Assembly: GCA_003278465.1 (NCBI GenBank)
Contig: QCFC01000006.1
Location: 22,620-86,619 of the forward strand
DNA: 64,000 nt
Reading direction: 5' to 3'
Source: Prochlorococcus sp. AG-363-B04
GTDB lineage: Bacteria > Cyanobacteriota > Cyanobacteriia > PCC-6307 > Cyanobiaceae
Both the position numbers and the translations under genes were made by a program. Under the pieces are notes generated by a model. That model saw only the letters and a program-made list of their open reading frames with translations. It did no database searches and had not been told where the DNA came from. Below are positions 48,254 to 56,718 of this stretch, in pieces; positions within the stretch are counted from its first letter, which is position 1, and the number at the start of each line of letters is the position of its first letter.

Positions 48254-49138
48254 ATGGACATTCGTCGACGCCCCCCCAATCCAAGTGTGAAGGTTGCTAA
48301 TTTGGAGTATGCCATTCCTCACGAGGAAGCGGAACCAAGAAATATTCTTGAAAAGATAGTTTGGAAAAAAGTTAGAGAAGTTGATGCAGCACGTTTGAGA
48401 GTTCCTTTGGATCAATTAAAAGCTCAGATAGAGGATTTAGTTGCTCCAAGAGATTTCCTTGAGGTATTAACTGCAGCGAGTAAGCTTCCAGCAGTGATAG
48501 CTGAGGTGAAGAAGGCAAGTCCAAGCAAGGGAATCATTCGAGAAGATTTTGATCCGATTTCTATTTCAGATGCCTACATTCAAGGTGGTGCAACATGCTT
48601 GTCAGTTTTAACAGATAAGAGTTTTTTCCAAGGTGGTTTTGACGTGTTAGTAGAAATAAGAAAAAATGTTGATATTCCAATCCTTTGTAAGGACTTTATT
48701 ATCTCACCTTATCAACTTTACCAAGCAAGAGCAGCTGGAGCAGATGCTGTTCTCCTTATTGCAAGTATCTTGAGTGATCAGGACTTAAAATATTTATCAA
48801 AGGTTGCTAAAACACTTTCATTGACTGTTTTAGTAGAGGTTCATGATAATGATGAACTCAACAGAGTTTTAAGTTTGGGTGGCTTCCCGCTTGTTGGTAT
48901 AAATAATCGAAATTTGAAAACTTTTGAGACTGATCTTTCTGTAACAGAAGCTCTTGCAAGTAGCTTTTCCCTAAGCTTGAAAGAACAGGGTATTCTATTA
49001 GTAAGTGAATCAGGGATCTCTACTAGATCTGATCTGGACAGACTAAACAAGGTTGGAGCAGGTGCTGTATTAGTAGGGGAATCACTTATGAGACAGAATG
49101 ATGTATGTTCAGCTTTAAGGAAGATGATTAATGGTTAA
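48254..49138 (+). CDS. trpC: Indole-3-glycerol phosphate synthase
   Basis: A 294-residue TIM-barrel enzyme of tryptophan synthesis. Catalytic Lys regions are [15 protein letters not shown] and [48 protein letters not shown] and [14 protein letters not shown] complete the family pattern. The N-terminal extension of about 60 residues (starting [14 protein letters not shown]) is typical of cyanobacterial forms. Start ATG 48254, 60 bases after lpd. Confidence 0.95.
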   Translation: MDIRRRPPNPSVKVANLEYAIPHEEAEPRNILEKIVWKKVREVDAARLRVPLDQLKAQIEDLVAPRDFLEVLTAASKLPAVIAEVKKASPSKGIIREDFDPISISDAYIQGGATCLSVLTDKSFFQGGFDVLVEIRKNVDIPILCKDFIISPYQLYQARAAGADAVLLIASILSDQDLKYLSKVAKTLSLTVLVEVHDNDELNRVLSLGGFPLVGINNRNLKTFETDLSVTEALASSFSLSLKEQGILLVSESGISTRSDLDRLNKVGAGAVLVGESLMRQNDVCSALRKMING

Positions 49139-49226
49139 AATCAATACTTGGACACTTGATATCTGAAATGTCATTTTTATTTTGTTTGTCTGTGATGAGG
49201 CACTATTAATCTGTTAATTCATTCTT

Positions 49227-49895
49227 ATGCTGATTAGTCTCCTTACCGGTTTTGCTGCGGGTGCTATCCATGTAGTTGGTGGAGTGGATCATCTTGTGGC
49301 TATGGCCCCTATTTCATTAAGAAGGCCAGGCGCAGCTTTACGAGGTGGATTGGCATGGGGATTGGGACATTCTATGGGTGTACTTGTACTTTCCACAATT
49401 GCAATATTAGTTAAAGATTTTGCACAAATTGAACTCATGTCTTCATGGGCTGAATTTAGTGTTGGAGTTGGTTTGTTAATAGTTGGTGCTTTAGCTATTA
49501 AGACTTCTTTAGGACTTGATATACATACTCATAGTCATAAACATGGAAATAGTTATTCTCATAATCATGTGCATTTTCATTTAAGAGGAAAGCAAAAACA
49601 TAGTCGTCATCCTCATGCAGCAACTAGTCTTGGATTGCTTCATGGGTTAGCAGGTGCTAGCCATTTTATTGCAGTTCTTCCAGCCCTTGCACTCCCCCCA
49701 TTATGGGCTGTGGCCTATTTGGTTACTTATTTGATTGGATCAGTATTTGCTATGGGTGTTGTTGTAATTGCAATCTCTTTTGCTTCTCTGAAAGCTGGGA
49801 ATCGTGCAATGCCTTTTCTTGTAGGGTTAACAGGTGGTTTCTCAATTGTTACAGGTTTTTTCTGGTTGCATAAAACCTCTGAATATATCTTTTAA
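49227..49895 (+). CDS. NiCoT-like nickel/cobalt transporter
   Basis: A 222-residue polytopic membrane protein. H15, D21 and H22 in AIHVVGGVDHL resemble the metal-selectivity helix of NiCoT/RcnA-like transporters, and a second GLLHGLAGASH repeats the theme. A long His-rich loop lies at about 100-130. Six or so hydrophobic segments are visible (for example AEFSVGVGLLIVGALAI and VVVIAISFA). It is convergent with the nickel-SOD peptidase gene 13 bases away, so supply of nickel to SodN is the likely role. Confidence 0.75.
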   Translation: MLISLLTGFAAGAIHVVGGVDHLVAMAPISLRRPGAALRGGLAWGLGHSMGVLVLSTIAILVKDFAQIELMSSWAEFSVGVGLLIVGALAIKTSLGLDIHTHSHKHGNSYSHNHVHFHLRGKQKHSRHPHAATSLGLLHGLAGASHFIAVLPALALPPLWAVAYLVTYLIGSVFAMGVVVIAISFASLKAGNRAMPFLVGLTGGFSIVTGFFWLHKTSEYIF

Positions 49896-49908
49896 TTCTT
49901 CTTAAATA

Positions 49909-50244
49909 TTATTTGACTATATATTGAACGATCCCTAAGATCCGATTAAGACTTATAAGACCGAATTGACGACTATCAGTACTTAGCCTTAAGTTATCTC
50001 CTCTTAAATCAAGTCCATTAGATGTCACTTTGTGAATGCGTTTAATAATTACTTTTTTTGGTTCAATTGGATGTTTAGCAACAACGACTGATCCTCTATT
50101 TAATAGGGAGTAGTTGCTTCTTATGGGTTTAAAAATAACAATTTCCTCAGGATATATTGCTGGAATCATAGATTCACCTTCAACTCTACATATACGAAGA
50201 TTGCCACAGGCAAGCCTTAATAAAGTGTGAAAGCTTAACTTTAT
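49909..50244 (-). CDS. sodX: Nickel-type superoxide dismutase maturation protease (start noncanonical)
   Basis: A signal-peptidase-I-like (S26) protein that removes the SodN leader. RIHKV and DLRGDNLRLSTDSR carry the Lys and the box-E region. The catalytic Ser, in VEGESMIP, is encoded upstream of the only ATG (50169), so translation must begin earlier. The frame stays open with HTLLRLACGNLRICRVEG and no ATG, GTG or TTG; ATA codons at 50244 and 50253 or a CTG inside sodN (50271) are candidates. I give 50244 as a working start. It is just downstream of sodN, 16 bases from its stop or overlapping it if the CTG is used. Confidence 0.75.
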   Translation of the reverse strand: MKLSFHTLLRLACGNLRICRVEGESMIPAIYPEEIVIFKPIRSNYSLLNRGSVVVAKHPIEPKKVIIKRIHKVTSNGLDLRGDNLRLSTDSRQFGLISLNRILGIVQYIVK

Positions 50245-50260
50245 TGTTAGTATCTTCTTT

Positions 50261-50734
50261 TTAGCTTGCAGTAACCCAGGCGTCAGAACGACCTTTGGAT
50301 TGCCAAAACATTTTGTGTATCTTTTCTACTGAGTTAAGTAATTCTTGAGCTTTGGATTGATCGACGTTGACTTTGCAAGCACTACATAACTTTGCTGCTT
50401 TCCAAAAGGTGTCGTGAAGATCTGGGAAAGTTGCAAGATGTTCTGGCTTGAAGTAATCAGTCCAGAGGATTAATAGCTCTTTTTTTGTCTCTTGGGCTTG
50501 TTCTTCTTTAACGGCTACAAACCTCGAAAAAGTATTGTTGTATTCGGCCCAAGAAGCTGCATCAGTTCCAGTGGGTGGGGTTAAAGCTATTAGCTTTTTT
50601 GTCATTGATAGCACAGCCTCAGCAGCCACTCGTGCAGAGGCTGGATCGTAAACGCCGCAGGGTCCATCACAATGCGCTTCAGCTTTGGTAGCTGGTAGGC
50701 AGCTGAAAATAGTTGAAATGGCTGAGCGAAACAT
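50261..50734 (-). CDS. sodN: Nickel superoxide dismutase
   Basis: A 157-residue Ni-SOD precursor. After a 20-residue leader the mature N-terminus is His21, and the nickel hook is HCDGPCGVY (21-29) with Cys22 and Cys26 as thiolate ligands. The helical rest (MTKKLIALTPP, WAEYNNTFSRFVAVKEE) matches the four-helix bundle of the homohexamer. Marine picocyanobacteria use Ni-SOD in place of Fe/Mn enzymes. It has its maturation protease immediately downstream and a NiCoT-like transporter next, forming a nickel cluster. Start ATG 50734. Confidence 0.95.
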   Translation of the reverse strand: MFRSAISTIFSCLPATKAEAHCDGPCGVYDPASARVAAEAVLSMTKKLIALTPPTGTDAASWAEYNNTFSRFVAVKEEQAQETKKELLILWTDYFKPEHLATFPDLHDTFWKAAKLCSACKVNVDQSKAQELLNSVEKIHKMFWQSKGRSDAWVTAS

Positions 50735-50822
50735 CTTCCTGGAGTTTAATTGCCTCGAAAATATATTACTTGTAGTTATGCCAAATTGAGCGATTTGAAT
50801 TTTTAGGCTGATAATTTTGCGA

Positions 50823-51425
50823 TCAGCTGACTTCTAGAAGCTCAACTTCAAAAATCAAAATTGCGTCTGGTGGGATGACTCCACCAGCACCTCTGCTTCC
50901 ATAGCCAAGTTCTGGAGGGATAACTAGTTTTCTCTTGCCATTAACTTTCATGCCCTTGACCCCTTCATCCCATCCTTTTATTACTCGACCTGCTCCTAAT
51001 GGAAAGCTGAAGGGTCCTCGTTGGTAGCTGCTATCAAATTCTTTTCCATTATCAAGGGTTCCTCGATAGTGGACTTTTACTGTTTTGCCAGGCTGGGCTT
51101 CAGGACCATCTCCTTCTATTAAGTCAGTAATGCTTAAACCACTTTCGGTTAAGCGTGCGTTGCCTGCCTCAATAGAGCCGCCAAGCTGAGAGGCATTTGT
51201 TTGGGAATTTTCAGTTGCCATAGTGAAAAGTAAAGGATTGGTCTCCTCTGGATCGAGTTCTATTGGTTGGGAACTGGTTGATAATTCCCCAATAGTTCTA
51301 ACTTCAGCTTGAAAGGCTGAGTCTTCGGGATTTGCAACCGCTGAAGATGGGGAAACGATTTGGCTTGCAAGAGCCACTATTAAGCAAGTAACAAATACTG
51401 CAGAGCTGATGAGGATGTCGCGCAC
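50823..51425 (-). CDS. FKBP-type peptidyl-prolyl cis-trans isomerase, membrane-anchored or exported
   Basis: A 200-residue protein with a hydrophobic N-terminus (ISSAVFVTCLIVALASQIV, residues 6-24; uncleaved anchor or signal) and a C-terminal FKBP domain from about 95: VKVHYRGTLDNGKEFDSSY, FPLGAGRVIKGWDEG, RKLVIPPELGYG, IPPDAILIFEVELL. This catalyses proline isomerisation, probably in the periplasm or thylakoid lumen. It follows the structured element at 51501-51569 by 76 bases on the opposite reading direction. Confidence 0.9.
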   Translation of the reverse strand: MRDILISSAVFVTCLIVALASQIVSPSSAVANPEDSAFQAEVRTIGELSTSSQPIELDPEETNPLLFTMATENSQTNASQLGGSIEAGNARLTESGLSITDLIEGDGPEAQPGKTVKVHYRGTLDNGKEFDSSYQRGPFSFPLGAGRVIKGWDEGVKGMKVNGKRKLVIPPELGYGSRGAGGVIPPDAILIFEVELLEVS

Positions 51426-51500
51426 GGAATTCCTTAATCCTTTTATTGATTCTTGCAGGGATTCTGCCTGATCACCTAATTAAGTTGTCTTGGAGAGGAT

Positions 51501-51629
51501 GGGACTGTTCGTTACCTGTAGAGCATGTAGACCTGACAAACCTTGAAACAAGGCAATTTAAACAGTCCTGATGAATTTTGAGATGTTTAGTTGAGTATTC
51601 CCTCTTATCGCAATTTGTAGACAAATGCG
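51501..51629 (+). promoter_or_regulatory. Structured leader region before a short peptide gene
   Basis: GGACTGTT (51502-51509) pairs perfectly with AACAGTCC (51561-51568), enclosing the hairpin CCTTG-AAA-CAAGG (51541-51553). A further hairpin CGCAATTTG/CAAATGCG (51609-51617 with 51622-51629, loop TAGA) ends four bases before a potential ATG (51633). Plus-strand leaders of short ORFs in this group include the glutamine-II (downstream-peptide) riboswitch, but its GGAAGTAGG core is not seen here. The element could also belong to the minus-strand FKBP gene. Confidence 0.35.
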
Positions 51630-51662
51630 TTTATGTACGTTTGTTTGGTAGGGGTCTTGGGA

Positions 51663-51842
51663 ATGCCTAAAGCATTACATCAATCAATTGACCAGTATGA
51701 ATCGATACTTCAGGCATATAAACGAGGTGAACTTTGGCCTATGGGGCCATGTCGTAGTACAGGCTGTTCTGCAGAGTCACCAATTGATTTGACTAAGTTT
51801 AGAAGTGATTCAAATAAGAAACTTTTGCGCAGAATATTGTAA
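51663..51842 (+). CDS. Short Cys-containing conserved peptide (59 residues)
   Basis: A probable small gene starting MPKALHQSIDQYESILQAYK and continuing with RGELWPMGPCRSTGCSAESP, where two cysteines are separated by four residues, and a basic tail KLLRRIL. An upstream ATG (51633) would add ten hydrophobic residues. It is isolated, with 360 gene-free bases after it and a structured leader before it. The arrangement resembles short nitrogen-regulated cyanobacterial peptides such as PII-interacting PirA, but sequence identity is not established. Confidence 0.5.
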   Translation: MPKALHQSIDQYESILQAYKRGELWPMGPCRSTGCSAESPIDLTKFRSDSNKKLLRRIL

Positions 51843-52201
51843 GAGAATTAAATCTCAACTTCCTTCTGGGAATTATTAGGAGCAAGATTAAAGGGATTGA
51901 TTTGCCCTGGTTATTTGTTCAAGATAGTTAGTCCATCAGTTGAGCAAATAATTGATTTGATCTTGTTAAATAGTCATGAATTATATTGATAAAATTTTGA
52001 AGTTCTATTTTGTTAATAGTTTTTTTGTTTGTTGTTTGATTTCCAGAAAAATATCAAGTGCTTGGATTGAATATGATTTATGTAAATGGCAAGTTTTTTC
52101 TTGTCTCTGAAGATATTTAAACCTTCTTTAGGCTTGAGAAGGTTTATGATTGCCTCCATTGGTATTAGATTGAGTTCTCTTCCATCCTTTCTTGTATATG
52201 A
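51843..52201. other. Intergenic region upstream of lnt
   Basis: About 360 AT-rich bases. A perfect 10-base inverted repeat TAAACCTTCT (52118-52127) / AGAAGGTTTA (52137-52146) with a 9-base loop lies 56 bases upstream of the lnt start. No U-run follows, so it is more likely an operator or a 5' leader hairpin than a terminator. No gene is supported. Confidence 0.4.
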
Positions 52202-53722
52202 ATGGAAGAGTTAATTGTATTGACTTTGAGGAAATTCCAGTTTTTAGAAATGCCTAACCCTCGTTTTCTGGCATTAATTCAGGGGGCCATGGGTGGATTG
52301 ATGGGTGGCTTGGCACTTTCTCAATCGGGAGTAATATTTTTGTTTCCTTCGTTGATATTACTATGGCCTGCAAGTAGGTTCCCTTTGGCAGCTTCTTTGT
52401 GGGGAGGTATTGCTGCATTAATTAGTCATAGATGGTTGCTTGCTTTGCATCCACTGACTTGGCTTGGGATACCTTTCCTTATAAGTTTAATTATTACATT
52501 TTTAATTTGGTTTGTCTGTGGAGTTTTGGCAGCATTGCTAGTAGGTATTTGGGCTTTTATTGGCAATAAATTTATATTCTATTTAGGTCAATTCGATTAT
52601 CCAAGAGAAAAGTTTTTTTATGCACTTTTTATGGCCTGTTTATGGGGATTGGCTGAAGTTAGTCTTGCAAGATTACCACTTTTCTGGACTGGTTTAGGAG
52701 CGAGTCTGTTGCCTGGTGATCGGGCTATTGCTGGGTTGGCCAGATGGGTTGGAGGTGGAGGTTTGGCAGCTATTCAATTGATAATTGGATGGTGGATTTG
52801 GCAAATTATTAATAATTTTAGAAGAGGGTTCCCTTGGAGAAGGGGTTTCATTGTTGGTTGTGTTCTTCTTTTTTTATCGCATATAATAGGATTGCATTTG
52901 TTGCAACCTATTCGCTCCAAGCAGTCTGTTCCTATAGCGGCTTGGCAACCATCTGTCCCAACTCGAATAAAATTTTCTGAGGAACAGCAACTTAGCTTGC
53001 CTGGTTCTTTAGATAATGCATTAAAAAGCTCTTCAGAGTCAGGTGCTTCTTTTTTAGTTGCCCCGGAAGGGACACTGTTTATAGGTCAGAGTCTTATTGC
53101 TCCTGCTCCTATTCCATTGTTGTCAGGTGGTTTTCGCTGGGTAGAGGGCCAGCAAAGGAGTTCTCTGCTGGTTATAGAGAGAGGACAAGATCTCCCGTCA
53201 GGGGGCCTTGATAAATATCGTCTAGTACCTTTAGGAGAATGGATTCCTTCTGTTCCAGGAGGAAGATGGCTTGGGTTGTCTGCTGTTGGAGGAATTCAGG
53301 CAGGATCCTCATCTCGATTATTGAAGTGGTCTGGCCCTACAGCTGCAGTAGCTATTTGTTATGAATTAAGTAATGGAATTGCTTTGTCAAAAGCAGTTTA
53401 TGAAGGAGCAGAATGGATATTGACGATAGCAAATCTTGACCCTTATCCAATTCTTCTACAGAATCAATTTTTATCGTTAGCACAGCTAAGAAGTATTGAA
53501 ACTGGTAGAGATACTCTTAGTGTTGGTAATACTGGACCTTCTTCGATTATATCAGGGCAAGGAATAGTTCGTGAAATAATTAGTCCTTTCCAGGAGGGAA
53601 TTGGATTTGGTGAGTTACATCTAAGTGATGAATTGACTGGTTATTTGAGGTGGAAGGAACTTCCTTTGTTTCTTTCAATTGCGATAGGAATCTTGGGTTT
53701 TTTATGGCTAGGAAGATTGTGA
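52202..53722 (+). CDS. lnt: Apolipoprotein N-acyltransferase
   Basis: A 506-residue membrane enzyme that N-acylates bacterial lipoproteins. The N-terminal half has seven or so hydrophobic spans (LIQGAMGGLMGGLAL, LIISLIITFLIWFVCGV, GFIVGCVLLFLSHII). The periplasmic nitrilase domain begins near 240 and carries the triad: Glu in LVAPEGTLF, Lys in DKYRLVPLGEW, and Cys in VAICYEL. A C-terminal span ends the protein. The first ATG is at 52202; Met17 (52250) is an alternative. Downstream, mnmA is convergent. Confidence 0.9.
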   Translation: MEELIVLTLRKFQFLEMPNPRFLALIQGAMGGLMGGLALSQSGVIFLFPSLILLWPASRFPLAASLWGGIAALISHRWLLALHPLTWLGIPFLISLIITFLIWFVCGVLAALLVGIWAFIGNKFIFYLGQFDYPREKFFYALFMACLWGLAEVSLARLPLFWTGLGASLLPGDRAIAGLARWVGGGGLAAIQLIIGWWIWQIINNFRRGFPWRRGFIVGCVLLFLSHIIGLHLLQPIRSKQSVPIAAWQPSVPTRIKFSEEQQLSLPGSLDNALKSSSESGASFLVAPEGTLFIGQSLIAPAPIPLLSGGFRWVEGQQRSSLLVIERGQDLPSGGLDKYRLVPLGEWIPSVPGGRWLGLSAVGGIQAGSSSRLLKWSGPTAAVAICYELSNGIALSKAVYEGAEWILTIANLDPYPILLQNQFLSLAQLRSIETGRDTLSVGNTGPSSIISGQGIVREIISPFQEGIGFGELHLSDELTGYLRWKELPLFLSIAIGILGFLWLGRL

Positions 53723-53741
53723 ACGTAGATCTTATGGTTCT

Positions 53742-54929
53742 CTATGGTAAATTTTGAATGATCCCTCCTCCTAGAAGTATATCTTTCGAGTAGAATACTG
53801 CTGCTTGTCCAGGTGTTATTGAAAACTGTTTGTCTTTAAATATTAGATTACACCTATATGGCCTTTCATTATTAATGTCAGATTTAGTGGCTTCAATAGG
53901 AATTAATTCTGCTTTAATAGGAGAACTCTTGTAGCGGATTTGTACTTCTATCTCAATTGGTTTTTGGGGTGATTGAATTGAAACCCAATTAATAGATCCT
54001 ACAATGCAACTGGATCTACCAGACTCACTCCTAGGAGCAACAATTACTTGGTTCATTGATTCGTCTATTCGTATAACATGTAAAGGCTCACTCCAAGAAA
54101 CCTTTAGTCCTTTTCGTTGACCAATTGTGAAATGTTCGATTCCATCATGTTCTCCAACTATGCTGCCATCAGCTAATACAATTTGGCCTTGTCTTGGAGG
54201 TAAATAGTTATCTAGGAAAGCTCTCATTGATCCATAATGATCTGCAAGACAAAGATCTTGGCTTTCAGGTTTATTTGCTGTTCTTAAATTATATCTAATG
54301 GCTTCTTTTCTGGTCTCCTCTTTGGTGAGTTCCCCTAAGGGAAAAATTACTTTACTAAGCATCTCCTGAGAAAGGTCATAAAGAAAATAGCTTTGATCTT
54401 TTTTTTGATCAAGACCTCGTAAGAGTTGATATCTACCTAAACTTTCTTCAGTTGCAGTAGAGTCGCTTTTCCCTTCTTCAGAATATTGGACTCGTGCATA
54501 GTGACCTGTGGCAATTAAGGGAATATTTAGTTTGTTTTCTGCCCAGAGAAGCATTTCTTTGAATTTCACTGAACGGTTACAGCGGGAACATGGCAAAGGA
54601 GTTATTCCCTCTTGATAACCCTGGACAACTGTCTCAATTATTTCTTTTTGGAAGTTTGATCTTGAGTCAATAACATGATGAGGAACTTTTAATTGTTCGC
54701 ATATCCCTGCGGCATCAATAAGTCCATCTGAGCAACAGGCGCCTTTGCCATTCATTAACCAAAGAGTTAGTCCCTGAACTTCCCAGCCAGCTTCTTTGAG
54801 GAAAAAAGCAGTTAAAGAACTATCAACACCTCCAGAAAGTCCCACTGCTACTTTGTGAGGGCCAGGGAGATCTCTTAGTTGCTTGATGGCTTTGAGGCCA
54901 GAAATAGTGGCTGACGAGTTGATATTCAT
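53742..54929 (-). CDS. mnmA: tRNA-specific 2-thiouridylase MnmA
   Basis: A 395-residue enzyme making 2-thiouridine at tRNA position 34. The PP-loop [12 protein letters not shown] is near residue 33, the two catalytic cysteines are in [13 protein letters not shown] and ESQDLCLAD, and [10 protein letters not shown] and TPGQAAVFY are typical later motifs. The insert of about 20 residues ([16 protein letters not shown]) in the middle is not catalytic. Start ATG 54929. It is convergent with lnt, with a 19-base gap. Confidence 0.95.
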   Translation of the reverse strand: MNINSSATISGLKAIKQLRDLPGPHKVAVGLSGGVDSSLTAFFLKEAGWEVQGLTLWLMNGKGACCSDGLIDAAGICEQLKVPHHVIDSRSNFQKEIIETVVQGYQEGITPLPCSRCNRSVKFKEMLLWAENKLNIPLIATGHYARVQYSEEGKSDSTATEESLGRYQLLRGLDQKKDQSYFLYDLSQEMLSKVIFPLGELTKEETRKEAIRYNLRTANKPESQDLCLADHYGSMRAFLDNYLPPRQGQIVLADGSIVGEHDGIEHFTIGQRKGLKVSWSEPLHVIRIDESMNQVIVAPRSESGRSSCIVGSINWVSIQSPQKPIEIEVQIRYKSSPIKAELIPIEATKSDINNERPYRCNLIFKDKQFSITPGQAAVFYSKDILLGGGIIQNLP

Positions 54930-55008
54930 TGTTATCGGTTTTTGAATCTTAGTTAGATGAGCATTGCTTCATTGATTTCTGCATAGTGAGGGTAGAGGCT
55001 TCATTTTC

Positions 55009-56577
55009 GTGTACTGGCCAAATTTTGATGCCAATCACCTTCTAGTAACAGCATCTGAAATGTCCTCCTTGGAGGAAAGGCTTTTGGCAACTGGTTTGCC
55101 GGTGGCTTCGCTAATGGAGAAGGTTGGACATGGCATGGTTTCCTGGCTTTTGCAAGAACCTGATCTTCTTAAAGATGGAGTAGTTGTTTTAGTTGGGCCT
55201 GGTCATAACGGTGGGGATGGTTTGGTTGTCGCAAGAGAGTTGTATTTGTCTGGCATAAAAGTTCAAATATGGTGTCCCTTTCAAATTAGTAAACCAATAA
55301 CCAAGCAACATTTGTCGTATGCAATTTCGGTTGGTGTCGAAACACTTAAAGAAGAGCCTGATTTTAAAGAAAAGAATCTATGGATAGATGCATTGTTTGG
55401 ACTTGCTCAGAGGCGTCCGTTGCCAGATGAAATAGCAAAGTTGCTGGAGGATCGTGAAATTGCTCAACCTGGAAAATTAATTTCATTGGATATTCCTTCT
55501 GGGTTGTGTTCTGATTCTGGAAAACCACTTAATGGTTGTTCGGCTGTTGCTTCAACAACAATTACTGTTGGTCTGATTAAGCAAGGTCTTTTGCAAGACA
55601 AAGCAATTGACTATGTAGGTAACTTGATAAGAATTGATATTGGTTTTCCCTTAGAAATTTTTAAGGAATTCTCATTGACTCAGCCACGGAGAATCTGCTC
55701 TAGCGACATCCTTTCACTTTCTTGGCCAAAACAGAGTCCAAGTGCAATGAAATATCAAAGGGGCCGTGTTTTTGTGATTGCAGGTAGCTCCAATTATCGA
55801 GGAGCTGCAGCTTTAACTTTGAAAGGTGCATTGGCGTCAGGGGTAGGAAGCACATGTGCTTCGGTTCCTGATCAGGTGAGTAATTTTCTTTGGCAATCTT
55901 TACCAGAAATTGTTTTTAAGAAAAGTCTTAGATGCCTTGAAGATGGCGTTAGTGAGATTAGTAATTGCTTAAATAAAGAAACCCTTTCCAGAATAGATTC
56001 TTTGTTGATTGGTCCAGGCTTGGGTGTATCGGATAAAGAGTCATGGGAAGTTGTTGCAGCTCAAGTCTTATCTTTTAAGGGGTTATTGGTTCTTGATGCA
56101 GATGGAATCAACCGATTGGCTTCATCATCGCTTGGGTGGAAGTGGCTAAGTAATCGAAAAGGACCAACTTGCCTTACCCCTCACTCTCAGGAGTTTTGTC
56201 GATTATTCCCTGAATTGAAGGAGCTAGAACCTTTAGAGGCTGCGAGAGAAGCAGCACATGCTTCCGGTGCAGTTATTGTTTTAAAGGGAGCTCATACTGT
56301 GATTTCTGATGCTTCTGGGGAAACTTGGCAATTAGGCGACACTACTGATCTTGTTGCAAGGGCAGGATTTGGGGATTTATTAGCAGGTTACTTAGCAGGT
56401 TTGGGTGCTATTGGAATGGCTGCTCAAGCTTCTTGTAAAGGCGAGCTTTTTGCAAAAGGAGCTTTTTTGCACTCAGAAGCAGCACTTCGCTGCGAATCTG
56501 GTACTTCGGCAAGTTGTGTAGCTTCATCTTTGAAAAGGCTTACTCAAGAGGTTCAGGTGGGCAAATGTCAGCTTTGA
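55009..56577 (+). CDS. nnr: Bifunctional NAD(P)H-hydrate epimerase / ADP-dependent dehydratase
   Basis: A 522-residue fusion, GTG start at 55009. The N-terminal ~220 residues form the epimerase (VGPGHNGGDGLVVARELY, ISLDIPSGLCSDSG). The C-terminal ~290 residues form the dehydratase with RVFVIAGSSNYRGAAAL, LLIGPGLGVS, CLTPHSQEFCRLF, VIVLKGAHTVI and ARAGFGDLLAGYLAGL. Together they repair hydrated NADH and NADPH. It lies divergently from mnmA. Confidence 0.9.
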   Translation: MYWPNFDANHLLVTASEMSSLEERLLATGLPVASLMEKVGHGMVSWLLQEPDLLKDGVVVLVGPGHNGGDGLVVARELYLSGIKVQIWCPFQISKPITKQHLSYAISVGVETLKEEPDFKEKNLWIDALFGLAQRRPLPDEIAKLLEDREIAQPGKLISLDIPSGLCSDSGKPLNGCSAVASTTITVGLIKQGLLQDKAIDYVGNLIRIDIGFPLEIFKEFSLTQPRRICSSDILSLSWPKQSPSAMKYQRGRVFVIAGSSNYRGAAALTLKGALASGVGSTCASVPDQVSNFLWQSLPEIVFKKSLRCLEDGVSEISNCLNKETLSRIDSLLIGPGLGVSDKESWEVVAAQVLSFKGLLVLDADGINRLASSSLGWKWLSNRKGPTCLTPHSQEFCRLFPELKELEPLEAAREAAHASGAVIVLKGAHTVISDASGETWQLGDTTDLVARAGFGDLLAGYLAGLGAIGMAAQASCKGELFAKGAFLHSEAALRCESGTSASCVASSLKRLTQEVQVGKCQL

Positions 56578-56718
56578 CACACCCAAATCGCTCAAATGAG
56601 AGTATTTAGACCTGAATTGTGTAGTTTTTCACTCATGAATCTGTAGGTATCTTGAAAGGAGAAGCGGTTTAGCAATATTCGTACCAAAGTCCTCATCAAT
56701 TAATTGGGGACCATAAAA

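Noticed and set aside
51543..51574. Hammerhead ribozyme core (CTGATGA with a GAAAC nearby)
   Set aside because: In any permutation the required stem II does not pair, so the core match is chance.
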